From NCBI GenBank assembly GCA_014360995.1, contig JACIWL010000002.1, forward strand, positions 33,308 through 97,307: 64,000 bases of DNA, read 5' to 3'. Below the pieces are notes generated by a model. The model saw nothing but the letters and a program-made list of their open reading frames with translations, was not told where the DNA came from and searched no databases. Made by a program: the position numbers and the translations under genes. The stretch is from Candidatus Bipolaricaulota bacterium. Lineage in GTDB: Bacteria > Bipolaricaulota > Bipolaricaulia > Bipolaricaulales > Bipolaricaulaceae. This document shows positions 18,429 through 27,703 of the stretch, piece after piece. Positions within the stretch are counted from its first letter, which is position 1. Every line of letters begins with the position of its first letter.

Positions 18429-19853
18429 GTGCGCCAGTTGCGCATCCCAGTGACCCGCATCGAAGGGCACGGTCTTATCACCGTGCATTTGGGGGAGGAT
18501 GGCCGGGTGAGGGAGGCCCGGTTCCACGTGACGGAGGTGCGCGGGTTTGAGCGGTTTTGCCTAGGCCGCACCCTTTGGGAAATGCCGGCCCTCACGGCCC
18601 GCATCTGCGGGATCTGCCCGGTCTCCCACCTCCTTTGCTCGGCCAAGGCCTGTGACGCCATCTTGGCCGTGCGCATCCCCCGCCCGGCGGAGAAGCTCCG
18701 CCGCCTCATGAACCTGGGACAGATCGTGCAGTCCCATGCCCTCTCCTTCTTCCACCTCTCCTCGCCCGACCTCCTTTTGGGCTGGGACGCCGATCCTAAA
18801 GTACGAAACGTCTTCGGAGTCGTCGCCTTCGACCGAAAGCTCGCCCTGGATGGAATCCGCCTGCGGGCCTTCGGCCAGGAGATCATCGAGATCCTCGGGG
18901 GAAAGAGAATCCATCCGGCCTGGGCCGTCCCGGGCGGGGTGAATAACCCCTTGAGCGAGGAGGGGCGGGACCGCATCGCGGCGAAACTCCCGGAGGCCCT
19001 GCGCATCGCCCAGGATGCCCTCTCCTTCTATGAAGAGCACATGGCCTCCTGGGCTGAAGAGATCGAGCACTTTGGGAAATTCCCGAGCCTTTTCATGTCC
19101 CTCGTTGGGCCCGATGGCTCCTGGGAGCACTACGGCGGGCGCATCAGATTTGTGGACGCGAAACGCCGGATCGTGGCCGACGGCCTCGATCCCAGCCGCT
19201 ATCAAGAGTACATTGGCGAGGCCGTGGAGACCTGGTCTTACCTGAAATTCCCGTACTACAAGCCCCTGGGGTACCCCGAGGGGATGTATCGGGTGGGGCC
19301 CTTGGCCCGGCTCAATTGCTGCGAGCGCTTTGGCACAAAACTCGCAGATGAAGCCCTCCTTCGCTTCCGCGCCGTGGCCGAAGGAAAAGCGGTCACGGCC
19401 TCCTTTCACTATCACTACGCCCGCCTCATCGAGATCCTCGGGGCCCTGGAGAAGATCCAGGAACTCCTTTCCGACCCGGAGATCCTCTCTAGGCGGGTGC
19501 GGGCGGAGGCCGGGATCAACGAGCTGGAGGGGGTGGGCGTGCACGAGGCCCCGCGGGGCACCCTCTTCCACCACTACTGGGTGGACGAGACCGGGGTCAT
19601 CCAGCGGGTAAACCTTATCGTCTCCACCGGGCACAACAACCTGGCCATGAACCGCACGGTGGCTCAGATCGCCGAACACTGGCTCAATGGGCGTGAAATC
19701 ACCGAAGGACTCCTCAATCGCCTGGAAGGGGGGATCCGCGCTTACGATCCTTGCCTTTCCTGCTCCGTGCACGCCGTGGGCGAGATGCCGCTTAAGGTTG
19801 TCCTTTACGGCCCAGACGGCGAGGTGATCGCGGAAAGGACGCGCGGAATATGA
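18429..19853 (+). CDS. NiFe hydrogenase large subunit (HoxH/HydL-like)
   Basis: L1 motif [10 protein letters not shown] and L2 motif [16 protein letters not shown] with cleavable C-terminal extension. Confidence 0.95.
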   Translation: MRQLRIPVTRIEGHGLITVHLGEDGRVREARFHVTEVRGFERFCLGRTLWEMPALTARICGICPVSHLLCSAKACDAILAVRIPRPAEKLRRLMNLGQIVQSHALSFFHLSSPDLLLGWDADPKVRNVFGVVAFDRKLALDGIRLRAFGQEIIEILGGKRIHPAWAVPGGVNNPLSEEGRDRIAAKLPEALRIAQDALSFYEEHMASWAEEIEHFGKFPSLFMSLVGPDGSWEHYGGRIRFVDAKRRIVADGLDPSRYQEYIGEAVETWSYLKFPYYKPLGYPEGMYRVGPLARLNCCERFGTKLADEALLRFRAVAEGKAVTASFHYHYARLIEILGALEKIQELLSDPEILSRRVRAEAGINELEGVGVHEAPRGTLFHHYWVDETGVIQRVNLIVSTGHNNLAMNRTVAQIAEHWLNGREITEGLLNRLEGGIRAYDPCLSCSVHAVGEMPLKVVLYGPDGEVIAERTRGI

Positions 19854-20272
19854 TCCTTGTCATTGGCATTGGTCATCCCCTGCGCCGGGATGACGGGGTT
19901 GGCCTTTGGATCGCCCAGAATTTGGAGGAGCGGGAAGGGGTCAAGGTTCTTGGGGCCCAAGCCCTCTCTCCTGAGCTCTTGCCCCAGATTGCCGCGGCGG
20001 ATTTGGTGATTTTCGTGGATGCGCGGAAGGGCGCGGGCCCGGTGCGCTGGGAGCGGTTGAAACCCGGTCCCTGTCCGCCCCTCACCCATACCCTCACCCC
20101 GCAAGGTCTCCTTTCCTGGGTGGCGAGGCTCTTTGGGGAGGCCCCGGAGGCGTGGCTTGTGACTATCCCCGCCCACGATTTCTCCTTAGGGGAAGGCCTT
20201 TCCCCCCGCACCCGGCGGACCGCCGAGGCCCTGCTTCAGCGCCTGCGGGTCTACCTTGGGGGTGGAAGATGA
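19850..20272 (+). CDS. Hydrogenase maturation protease
   Basis: [27 protein letters not shown] ... DLVIFVDA; immediately follows the large subunit. Confidence 0.9.
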   Translation: MILVIGIGHPLRRDDGVGLWIAQNLEEREGVKVLGAQALSPELLPQIAAADLVIFVDARKGAGPVRWERLKPGPCPPLTHTLTPQGLLSWVARLFGEAPEAWLVTIPAHDFSLGEGLSPRTRRTAEALLQRLRVYLGGGR

Positions 20273-22059
20273 AGCGGCTTTTCCTGCTCCTTTGTTCTGG
20301 CTCCGCTTGCCAATCCTCCGGAGCGTTGGCGGTAAAACAGGCTCTGGTGGAGGCCATCACCGAACAAGGGTTGACGGAGGAGGTCCAAATTGTGGAGACG
20401 GGGTGCATGGGGCCCTGTGAGCTTGGCCCCATCCTCCTCGTCTATCCCGACGGGGTCTATTACGTTCGCCTGAAGCCCGCGGACGTGCGGGAGATCGTAA
20501 CCGAACATTTTTTGAAGGGACGGCCGGTGCGCCGGCTCCTTTGGACCGCACCAGCTCCGGAGCCCCGCACCATCCCGTTCTTCGCCCGCCAAATGAAGAT
20601 CGTCCTGGGAAACTGCGGCCAGATCGACCCGGAGAAGATCGAGGAGTACATCGCTGTGGGCGGCTATGAGGCGTTGGCCCGGGTGCTCACGGAGATGACT
20701 CCCGAAGAGGTGATCGCAGAGATAACGCGCTCTGGTCTCCGGGGCCGAGGCGGAGCCGGCTTTCCCACCGGGAAAAAATGGCAGGCCGTGCGGGAAGCCC
20801 GGGGAAACCCTAAATATGTGATCTGCAACGCCGACGAGGGTGATCCCGGAGCGTTCATGGATAGGGCCATCCTCGAGGGCGACCCCCATAGCGTCCTGGA
20901 GGGCATGGCCATCGCCGCCTACGCCGTGGGCGCGGAGAAAGGCTACATCTACGTGCGGGCGGAGTACCCCCTGGCCGTGAAGCGCCTGGAGGTGGCCATC
21001 GCCCAGGCCCGCAAGATGGGGCTCCTTGGGCCGCGTATCTTTGAGACCGACTTTTCCTTCGACATTGAGCTGCGCATGGGCGCCGGCGCCTTCGTGTGCG
21101 GGGAGGAGACGGCCCTCATCGCCTCCATCGAAGGGAAGCGGGGCGAGCCAAGACCGAGACCCCCTTACCCCGCCACCTTCGGCCTCTTCGGCAAACCAAC
21201 CCTCATCAACAACGTGGAGACCTTCGCCAACGTGCGGCATATCATCCTGCGTGGGGCGGACTGGTTCGCAAATATCGGAACGGAGACGAGCAAAGGGACG
21301 AAGGTTTTTGCCCTCGCCGGCCAAGTGAAAAACACTGGGCTTGTAGAAGTGCCCATGGGGATAACTTTGCGCGAGCTCATCTTCGGGGTGGGCGGCGGGG
21401 TGCCCGAGGGCCGCAGGTTCAAGGCCGTCCAAATCGGCGGCCCCTCCGGAGGGTGCCTCCCCGAAAGCCTCCTCGATGTCCCCATCGACTACGAATCCCT
21501 AAAGAAGTACGGGGCCATCATGGGCTCTGGAGGCGTCATCGTTTTGGACGACACCTCCTGTATGGTCAACGTGGCCAAGTTCTTCCTGGAGTTCACCGCC
21601 GATGAATCCTGCGGGAAGTGCGTTCCCTGCCGGGTTGGGCTCCGTCTTATGCTTTCCATCTTGGAGAGGATCGCCCGCGGGGAGGGGACGGAGGAGGACC
21701 TCCAGCAATTGGAGGACATTGGGCACATGATACAAAGCACCGCCCTTTGTGGGCTTGGTCAGACCGCGCCAAACCCCGTCCTTTCCACGTTGCGCTACTT
21801 CCGCGAGGAGTACCTTGCCCACATCCAGGAGAAGGCCTGCCCAGCCGGGGTCTGCCCGGCCCTCATCCATTACGAGATCCAAGGGGAGCTTTGTCGCGCC
21901 TGCGACCTTTGTCGGCGGGCTTGCCCCACGGGCGCTGTGCAGGGCACGCCGCGAAACCCGCCCTATTCCATCATCCAAGACCGCTGCATCCGCTGCGGGG
22001 CCTGTCTTGAGGCCTGCCCCTTTGGGGCGGTGGTGAAAATTCCGGGTAGAAAGGGGTGA
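20272..22059 (+). CDS. NuoF/HydB-like diaphorase: Trx-like [2Fe-2S] + FMN/NADH + [4Fe-4S] + C-terminal 2x[4Fe-4S]
   Basis: [11 protein letters not shown]...[67 protein letters not shown] and [12 protein letters not shown]. Confidence 0.92.
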   Translation, partial: KRLFLLLCSGSACQSSGALAVKQALVEAITEQGLTEEVQIVETGCMGPCELGPILLVYPDGVYYVRLKPADVREIVTEHFLKGRPVRRLLWTAPAPEPRTIPFFARQMKIVLGNCGQIDPEKIEEYIAVGGYEALARVLTEMTPEEVIAEITRSGLRGRGGAGFPTGKKWQAVREARGNPKYVICNADEGDPGAFMDRAILEGDPHSVLEGMAIAAYAVGAEKGYIYVRAEYPLAVKRLEVAIAQARKMGLLGPRIFETDFSFDIELRMGAGAFVCGEETALIASIEGKRGEPRPRPPYPATFGLFGKPTLINNVETFANVRHIILRGADWFANIGTETSKGTKVFALAGQVKNTGLVEVPMGITLRELIFGVGGGVPEGRRFKAVQIGGPSGGCLPESLLDVPIDYESLKKYGAIMGSGGVIVLDDTSCMVNVAKFFLEFTADESCGKCVPCRVGLRLMLSILERIARGEGTEEDLQQLEDIGHMIQSTALCGLGQTAPNPVLSTLRYFREEYLAHIQEKACPAGVCPALIHYEIQGELCRACDLCRRACPTGAVQGTPRNPPYSIIQDRCIRCGACLEACPFGAVVKIPGRKG

Positions 22060-22520
22060 CCGTGGAGAAGAAGGCCATTCTCCAAAAATTCCCGCGTTCC
22101 CCGGACGTTCTCCTTTCCCTTTTGCATGCCCTCCAGCGGACCAATCCTCAAAATTATTTGACCCAAGAGGACCTTAAACTGGCGGCGGAGTATTTGGGGC
22201 TTCCTTTGTCGCGCGTGCGCGACGCCGTTAGCTTCTACACCATGTTCAGCCTAAAGCCCCGCGGCCGCCACATCATCCGGGTGTGCGAATCGCCCAATTG
22301 CCACTTAGCTGGGGCTTGGTCGGTGGTGGAAGAGCTAAAGAAGACCTTGGGAATTGAGGTGGGCCAAACCACGCCCGACGGCCTTTTCACCCTGGAGCTC
22401 ACGAGCTGCCTTGGGGCCTGCGGAGTGGCCCCGGTGATGATGGTGGACGACGAGGTCTTTGGGAACCTCACTCCGGAGAGGGTGCGCGAAATTTTGCGCG
22501 GGATAAGGGGGGCGGGATGA
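22056..22520 (+). CDS. NuoE-type [2Fe-2S] subunit (copy 2)
   Basis: [61 protein letters not shown]. Confidence 0.92.
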   Translation: MTVEKKAILQKFPRSPDVLLSLLHALQRTNPQNYLTQEDLKLAAEYLGLPLSRVRDAVSFYTMFSLKPRGRHIIRVCESPNCHLAGAWSVVEELKKTLGIEVGQTTPDGLFTLELTSCLGACGVAPVMMVDDEVFGNLTPERVREILRGIRGAG

Positions 22521-24124
22521 GGCCGGCCCGGCTACACGTGCTGGTGGCGGTGGACGCGGAGGCCAAGCTTTCCGGCGTGGACCGGGTTTTGGCTGCCCTC
22601 CGGGAAGCCCTTTCCCAGTACGGGCTTTCCGAAGAAGTGCGGATGGTGGAAACCGGAACCTTAGGAATTTCCGGCCAGGGCGTGGTTTTGGCCGTCTATC
22701 CCGACGGCGTTTTTTATGGCCAGGTCAAGCCGGAGGACGTGCGGGAGATCGTGGAGGTCCATTTCCTCAAGGGCCGGCCGGTGGAGAGGCTGCGCCTTCC
22801 CACGGCCGCACCGGTGGCCCGCCCCGGGGAGATCCTGGGCCGGCAGACCCGCGTGGTCTTGCGCAACGTGGGCGTGATCGATCCGGAAAACATCGAGGAG
22901 TACATCGCCCAAGGAGGTTACGAGGCCCTGGCCAAGGCCCTCTTCGGGATGAGGCCGGAGGAGGTGATTGAGGAAGTAAGGCGCGCGGGCCTGCGGGGCC
23001 GGGGCGGCGCGGGCTTCCCCACCGGGGTGAAATGGGCGGCGGTGCGTCAGGCCCCCGGCTCCGAAAAATACGTGATCTGCAACGCCGACGAGGGCGAGCC
23101 TGGAACCTTCAAGGACCGCCTGATCCTCGAGGGCGATCCCCATCGCCTTTTGGAAGCCATGACCATCGCCGGCTACGCCGTGGGGGCGAGGCTTGGGATC
23201 ATCTACGTGCGTGGGGAATACGCTCTTTCCCTCCGCCGCCTGGAGCGGGCCATCGAGCAAGCCCGGGAGTATGGGCTTTTGGGCCAAAATATCCTGGAGA
23301 GCGGGTTTTCCTTCGATATCGAGGTTCGGCCGGGCGCCGGGGCCTACGTGTGCGGGGAAGAGACGGCCCTCATCGAGTCCCTGGAGGGGAAGCGCGGCTG
23401 GCCCAGAATCCGCCCGCCTTACCCCGTCACCCACGGGCTTTGGGGCAAACCCACGGTGGTGAACAACGTGGAGACCTTGGCCAACGTCCCCGACATCATC
23501 CTGCGCGGGGCGGCCTGGTTCCGCTCCCTTGGCACCCCCACCTGTCCGGGGACCAAGGTGTACACGATCCTCGGGCACGTGCGCTTCCCGGGGCTGGTGG
23601 AGGTGGAGATGGGGACGCCGCTTAGGGTCCTCATCTACGAGCTTGGCGGCGGAATACGAGATGGCCGAGGCCTCAAAGCCGTGCTCATCGGTGGCGCCGC
23701 CGGAGCCTTCCTCACCCCCAAGGACTTGGACGTGCGCCTGGACTTCGATTCCTTGGCGGGCCGGGCCGCCGTTTTGGGCTCCGGCGCCGTCCTCGTCATG
23801 GACGACACCACCTGCATTGTGGACATGCTCGGCAGCATCCTTCGCTTCTTCCGGCACGAATCCTGCGGCCAGTGCGTTCCCTGCCGGGTGGGAACAGATC
23901 TTTTGGTTCGCCTTTGGGAGGGGGTGCGCCGGGGGATTGCCGGCGAGGAGGCTTTGGCCTGGATGACGGAGATCGTGGAGGCCATGCGGCAAAGCTCCCT
24001 CTGCCCCTTAGGCCAATCCCTGGCCTTGCCCGTGCGCTCGGCGTTGGAGAACTTCCGGGAGGAGTTCCTCGCCCACGCCCGAGGCGAACCCTGCGCCCGC
24101 TGCCAAGCCCAAGGAGGTCACTGA
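22517..24124 (+). CDS. NuoF-type diaphorase (copy 2): Cys-less N-terminal Trx-like domain, no C-terminal ferredoxin domain
   Basis: [44 protein letters not shown]-terminus VETGTLGISGQG replaces [12 protein letters not shown]. Confidence 0.92.
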   Translation: MRPARLHVLVAVDAEAKLSGVDRVLAALREALSQYGLSEEVRMVETGTLGISGQGVVLAVYPDGVFYGQVKPEDVREIVEVHFLKGRPVERLRLPTAAPVARPGEILGRQTRVVLRNVGVIDPENIEEYIAQGGYEALAKALFGMRPEEVIEEVRRAGLRGRGGAGFPTGVKWAAVRQAPGSEKYVICNADEGEPGTFKDRLILEGDPHRLLEAMTIAGYAVGARLGIIYVRGEYALSLRRLERAIEQAREYGLLGQNILESGFSFDIEVRPGAGAYVCGEETALIESLEGKRGWPRIRPPYPVTHGLWGKPTVVNNVETLANVPDIILRGAAWFRSLGTPTCPGTKVYTILGHVRFPGLVEVEMGTPLRVLIYELGGGIRDGRGLKAVLIGGAAGAFLTPKDLDVRLDFDSLAGRAAVLGSGAVLVMDDTTCIVDMLGSILRFFRHESCGQCVPCRVGTDLLVRLWEGVRRGIAGEEALAWMTEIVEAMRQSSLCPLGQSLALPVRSALENFREEFLAHARGEPCARCQAQGGH

Positions 24125-25449
24125 TGAGGCTGACCTTTGCCGGCGCGGCCGGAACGGTCACCGGATCCTGCTTCTTTTTGGAGACAAAGGGCACAAAGCT
24201 CCTTGTGGATTGCGGGATGTTCCAGGGCCTTCCGGAACTTGAAGCTAAAAACACCGAGCCTTTCCCCTTCGATCCGGCAGAGGTTGATTGGCTCATCATC
24301 ACCCACGGGCACCTTGACCATTTGGGGCTTGTGCCGCGCCTTGTGCGCGAGGGCTTCCAGGGAAGGGGCATCTGCACCGTTCCCACGCGGGACATCGCCC
24401 AGGTGATGCTAATGGACGCCGCCCGCATCCAGGAAGAGGAGGATGGGGCCCTTTACACGGTGGAGGACGCCCTGGATGCCCTGGACCGCATTTCCCTCCT
24501 CGTCGAGTACGGGGAAGAGGTGGAGCTTGGGAAGGGGGTCAAGGCTAAGTTCCACGATGCCGGCCACATCCTCGGCGCGGCCTTTGTGGAGATCCAGGCG
24601 GAAGGGAAAACCCTGGTCTTTTCCGGGGATCTTGGGAACCGGGGAAAGCCCTTGGTGGAAGATCCCTCTTACCCGCCAAAAGCCGACGTGCTCGTTTTGG
24701 AGTCCACCTACGGCGACCGGACCCATCCCCCCCTTGAGGATTCCGTGGAGGAACTGCGCCGGGTGATCGTGGAAACCCTCGAGCACGGGGGAAACGTGGT
24801 CATCCCCTCCTTCGCCTTGGAGCGGACCCAGGAGGTTTTGTACATCCTCTTTCGGTTGTGGAAGGAGCGCAAGATCCCGCGGACCAAGATCTTTTTGGAC
24901 TCGCCACTGGCCGTGCAGGCCACGCGGATTTTTGAGCGCTACACCGAGCGTTTTCCCGAGCCGGCGCGGAAGCTCTTCCGCAAAAAGGAAGACCCCTTCG
25001 ATTTCGAGCTCTTGGAGTACACCCTCACCAAGGCCGCCTCCAAGAAGATCGCCGAAGAAGAAGGGGTGATCATCATTGCCGGGTCGGGCATGTGCACGGG
25101 TGGCCGCGTCCTCTATCATCTTAGGGCCAATTTGCCAAGGCCGGAGTCGTCCATCGTCTTTGTGGGCTACCAGGCGGAGGGCACGCTGGGCCGGGCCATC
25201 CTGGAAGGAGCCCCGGTGGTGGAGATCCTGGGCAGTATGGTCCCCGTGCGCGCGGGAATTTGGCGGATTGAGGGGCTCTCCGCCCACGCGGATCAGGGGA
25301 TCCTTGTTGATTGGGCCTTGCACGCCGACCCACGCCAAATATTCCTCGTGCACGGCGAGCCTCACGCCCTGGGGGCTTTGGCCACCCGCCTCGCCAGCCA
25401 CGGTTACTCCGTGCACATCCCCGCCTGGCACGAAACCGTTGAGCTGTGA
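24124..25449 (+). CDS. MBL-fold/beta-CASP RNA-processing exonuclease-like protein
   Basis: GAAGTVTGSCFFLETKGTKLLVDCGMFQG, ITHGHLDHLGLVP, STYGDRTHPP, GSGMCTGGRVLYHL. Confidence 0.9.
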   Translation: MRLTFAGAAGTVTGSCFFLETKGTKLLVDCGMFQGLPELEAKNTEPFPFDPAEVDWLIITHGHLDHLGLVPRLVREGFQGRGICTVPTRDIAQVMLMDAARIQEEEDGALYTVEDALDALDRISLLVEYGEEVELGKGVKAKFHDAGHILGAAFVEIQAEGKTLVFSGDLGNRGKPLVEDPSYPPKADVLVLESTYGDRTHPPLEDSVEELRRVIVETLEHGGNVVIPSFALERTQEVLYILFRLWKERKIPRTKIFLDSPLAVQATRIFERYTERFPEPARKLFRKKEDPFDFELLEYTLTKAASKKIAEEEGVIIIAGSGMCTGGRVLYHLRANLPRPESSIVFVGYQAEGTLGRAILEGAPVVEILGSMVPVRAGIWRIEGLSAHADQGILVDWALHADPRQIFLVHGEPHALGALATRLASHGYSVHIPAWHETVEL

Positions 25450-26360
25450 AGGTCGCAGTTTTTGGCAGCCTCAACATGGACCTCGTCACCAGCGTGGAGA
25501 GGCTTCCCCAGCCAGGGGAGACCGTTTTGGGCCGGAATTTTGCCCGCTATCCCGGAGGGAAGGGTCTAAACCAGGCGGTGGCCGCGGCCAGGCTCGGCGC
25601 AGAGGTCCTCCTTTTTGGCAAGGTGGGAAATGACCCGTTCGGGGAGGAACTACTTTCTGTGGCCAAAGAAAACGGCGTGGACGTGAGCTTCGTTGAGCGC
25701 GCCCCCGCTCAGACGGGGACGGCTACGATCCTCGTAGACCAAGCGGGCGAGAACATGATCGCCTATGCCCCCGGGGCCAATGCCCTCGTGGACGAGGCTT
25801 ATCTTGGGAGGGTTCTCCCAATTTTGAGTAACGCCGACGTCCTCCTCCTTCAGCTGGAGATCCCCCTTCCCACGGTGAGCGCGGTCCTAAGCCGCCTTCC
25901 CGCGGAGCGTCCGCTCGTTATTCTCAACCCCTCTCCTGTTCAGGATTTGGGTTGCCTTCCATTGAGGCGCGTGGACGTGCTCGTCCCGAACTTTCAGGAA
26001 TTTCAAATCCTTGGGGGTTGGTCGGGGAATCCCGAGGACCTGGAGCGGGCGGGACGGGCCTTCCTGGCGCGGGGGGTGAAAGCCCTCGTGGTCACCGCTG
26101 GGTCGGCCGGAGCTTACCTTGTGGAAGCCGAGGGCTTTGCCCATTTTCCGGCCTTCCCCGTGGAGGCCGTGGATACCACTGGGGCCGGCGATGCCTTTTG
26201 CGCGGCACTGGCGGTGAAGTTGGGGAGCGGCCGGGGGCTTTATGAGGCCATCGGCTTTGCCAACGCCGCGGCGGCCCTGGCTACCACAAAAAAAGGCGCC
26301 GTACCAAGCCTTCCTACGCTGAGCGAGGTTCAAGCCTTCCTTTCCCGCTTCGCCGACTGA
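25446..26360 (+). CDS. Ribokinase-like PfkB carbohydrate kinase
   Basis: GSLNMDLVTSVERLPQPGETVLGRNFARYPGGKGLNQAVAAARLGAEV; DTTGAGDAFCAAL. Confidence 0.9.
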   Translation: MKVAVFGSLNMDLVTSVERLPQPGETVLGRNFARYPGGKGLNQAVAAARLGAEVLLFGKVGNDPFGEELLSVAKENGVDVSFVERAPAQTGTATILVDQAGENMIAYAPGANALVDEAYLGRVLPILSNADVLLLQLEIPLPTVSAVLSRLPAERPLVILNPSPVQDLGCLPLRRVDVLVPNFQEFQILGGWSGNPEDLERAGRAFLARGVKALVVTAGSAGAYLVEAEGFAHFPAFPVEAVDTTGAGDAFCAALAVKLGSGRGLYEAIGFANAAAALATTKKGAVPSLPTLSEVQAFLSRFAD

Positions 26361-26449
26361 TTTTTTCCTGTGGCTAAGGACGGCCGAAGAACTTAAGATG
26401 AGCGTGTGCGGGAGAGGGGCAGGTCGACTTTTCCCGCGCGGGATGAACG

Positions 26450-26863
26450 ATGCGAGAAGTGGTGGTGGCGGGGATCGCGGTGGACCAGGAAAGCGGCGGG
26501 CCCGTCCTCCTTTTGCGGGATCCCACGGAGAAGGATCGCTTTGTTCCCTTGAGGATCGGCGAGGCGGAGGCCGTCTCCATCATGTTGGGCCTGCGGGGCG
26601 AGAGCGCTCCACGGCCCCTTGCCCATGACCTCCTCCTTCAAGTCCTTTCCGCGCTAGAGGCGGTCCTAGAGGAGGTGCGGCTGGAGCGGGTGGAAGAGGG
26701 CATTTGCTATGCTTCTTTGCTCATCCGCCGGGCCTCCGGGGAGATGGTGGAGGTGGATGCGCGGCCCTCGGATTCCGTGGCCTTGGCCGTGCGCACCGGC
26801 TCCCCCATCCTCATTAGGGAGGAGGTGTACGCTGAGCTCGTGCAGGAGCTTCCGGGTTTTTAG
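26450..26863 (+). CDS. Bifunctional nuclease family (DUF151) protein
   Basis: VVVAGIAVDQESGGPVLLLRDPTEKDRFVPLRIGEAEAVSIMLGL; VDARPSDSVALAVRTGSPI. Confidence 0.9.
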   Translation: MREVVVAGIAVDQESGGPVLLLRDPTEKDRFVPLRIGEAEAVSIMLGLRGESAPRPLAHDLLLQVLSALEAVLEEVRLERVEEGICYASLLIRRASGEMVEVDARPSDSVALAVRTGSPILIREEVYAELVQELPGF

Positions 26864-26865
26864 CC

Positions 26866-27627
26866 ATGTTGATGGCTGTGGATATCGGGAACACCCTTAT
26901 CACCTTGGGGCTCCACGACGGCCTTTCCTGGCGAGCTAGATTTCGGATACGGACCGTGGTGGATAAAACTGCCGATGAGTATGCCACGCTCATCTTGGCC
27001 CTTCTGCGCGGCCGCGGCCTAGAGGAGAAGCCGACGCGGATGGTGTTGGCCAGCGCTGTTCCCCCGCTAATCCCGGTGTTTAGGGAGCTTGGGGAGGAGT
27101 GGTTTGGGTTGGAGGTGTTGGTAGTTGGGCCGGGAGTGCGCACGGGTTTGGCCATCCGCACGGATAACCCGGCGGAAGTAGGGCCGGATCTTGTGGCCAA
27201 TGCCGTGGCCGCCTACGCCCGCTTTCAGGGGAACTGCATCGCCGTGGACTTCGGCACAGCCACCAGCCTCGTGGCTGTGGCCGAGCCGGGAATCCTGGTG
27301 GGAGTGGCGTTGGCCCCGGGGCTGCGCACGGGCGCGGAGGCCCTGGCCGAGCGAACGGCCCAGCTTCCTCGCGTTCCTATTTCCCTTCCCAGCTCGGCGT
27401 TGGGAAAGAACACGGTGCAGGCTATCCAGGCGGGGGTAGTTTTCGGCCACGCCGCCCTCGTAGATGGCCTCATCCGCCGGATGCGCACGGAGCTTGGCGG
27501 CAAGGCCAACGCGGTGGCCACCGGGGAGTGGGCTCCCCTCCTTTCCCCTCTCCTTTCCGAGGTGGAGGCGGTGGACCCCTGGCTCACCTTGGAGGGCCTC
27601 CGTCTCATTTCCCTTCGCAATAACTAG
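26866..27627 (+). CDS. coaX: Type III pantothenate kinase
   Basis: MLMAVDIGNTLITLGLHDG; GPDLVANAVAAYARF; AVDFGTATSLVAV. Confidence 0.93.
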   Translation: MLMAVDIGNTLITLGLHDGLSWRARFRIRTVVDKTADEYATLILALLRGRGLEEKPTRMVLASAVPPLIPVFRELGEEWFGLEVLVVGPGVRTGLAIRTDNPAEVGPDLVANAVAAYARFQGNCIAVDFGTATSLVAVAEPGILVGVALAPGLRTGAEALAERTAQLPRVPISLPSSALGKNTVQAIQAGVVFGHAALVDGLIRRMRTELGGKANAVATGEWAPLLSPLLSEVEAVDPWLTLEGLRLISLRNN

Positions 27628-27669
27628 GGCCATTGCCGTAGTTCGCCCAAAAGGGGTAAAGTTCATATC

Positions 27670-27703
27670 GGAGGTGACACTCCGAAAAGGAGGTGACACT
27701 CCG
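27670..27703 (+). repeat. Tandem direct repeat of GGAGGTGACACTCCG (15 bp, period 19)
   Basis: ggaggtgacactccg-aaaa-ggaggtgacactccg directly abutting the GTG start at 27703. Confidence 0.9.

Noticed and set aside
18561-19772. 403-aa minus ORF antisense to the hydrogenase large subunit (and similar ORFs at 20251-21432, 22661-23992, 24409-25431)
   Set aside because: Systematic antisense open frames caused by GC-biased codon usage; the plus-strand genes carry the diagnostic motifs.
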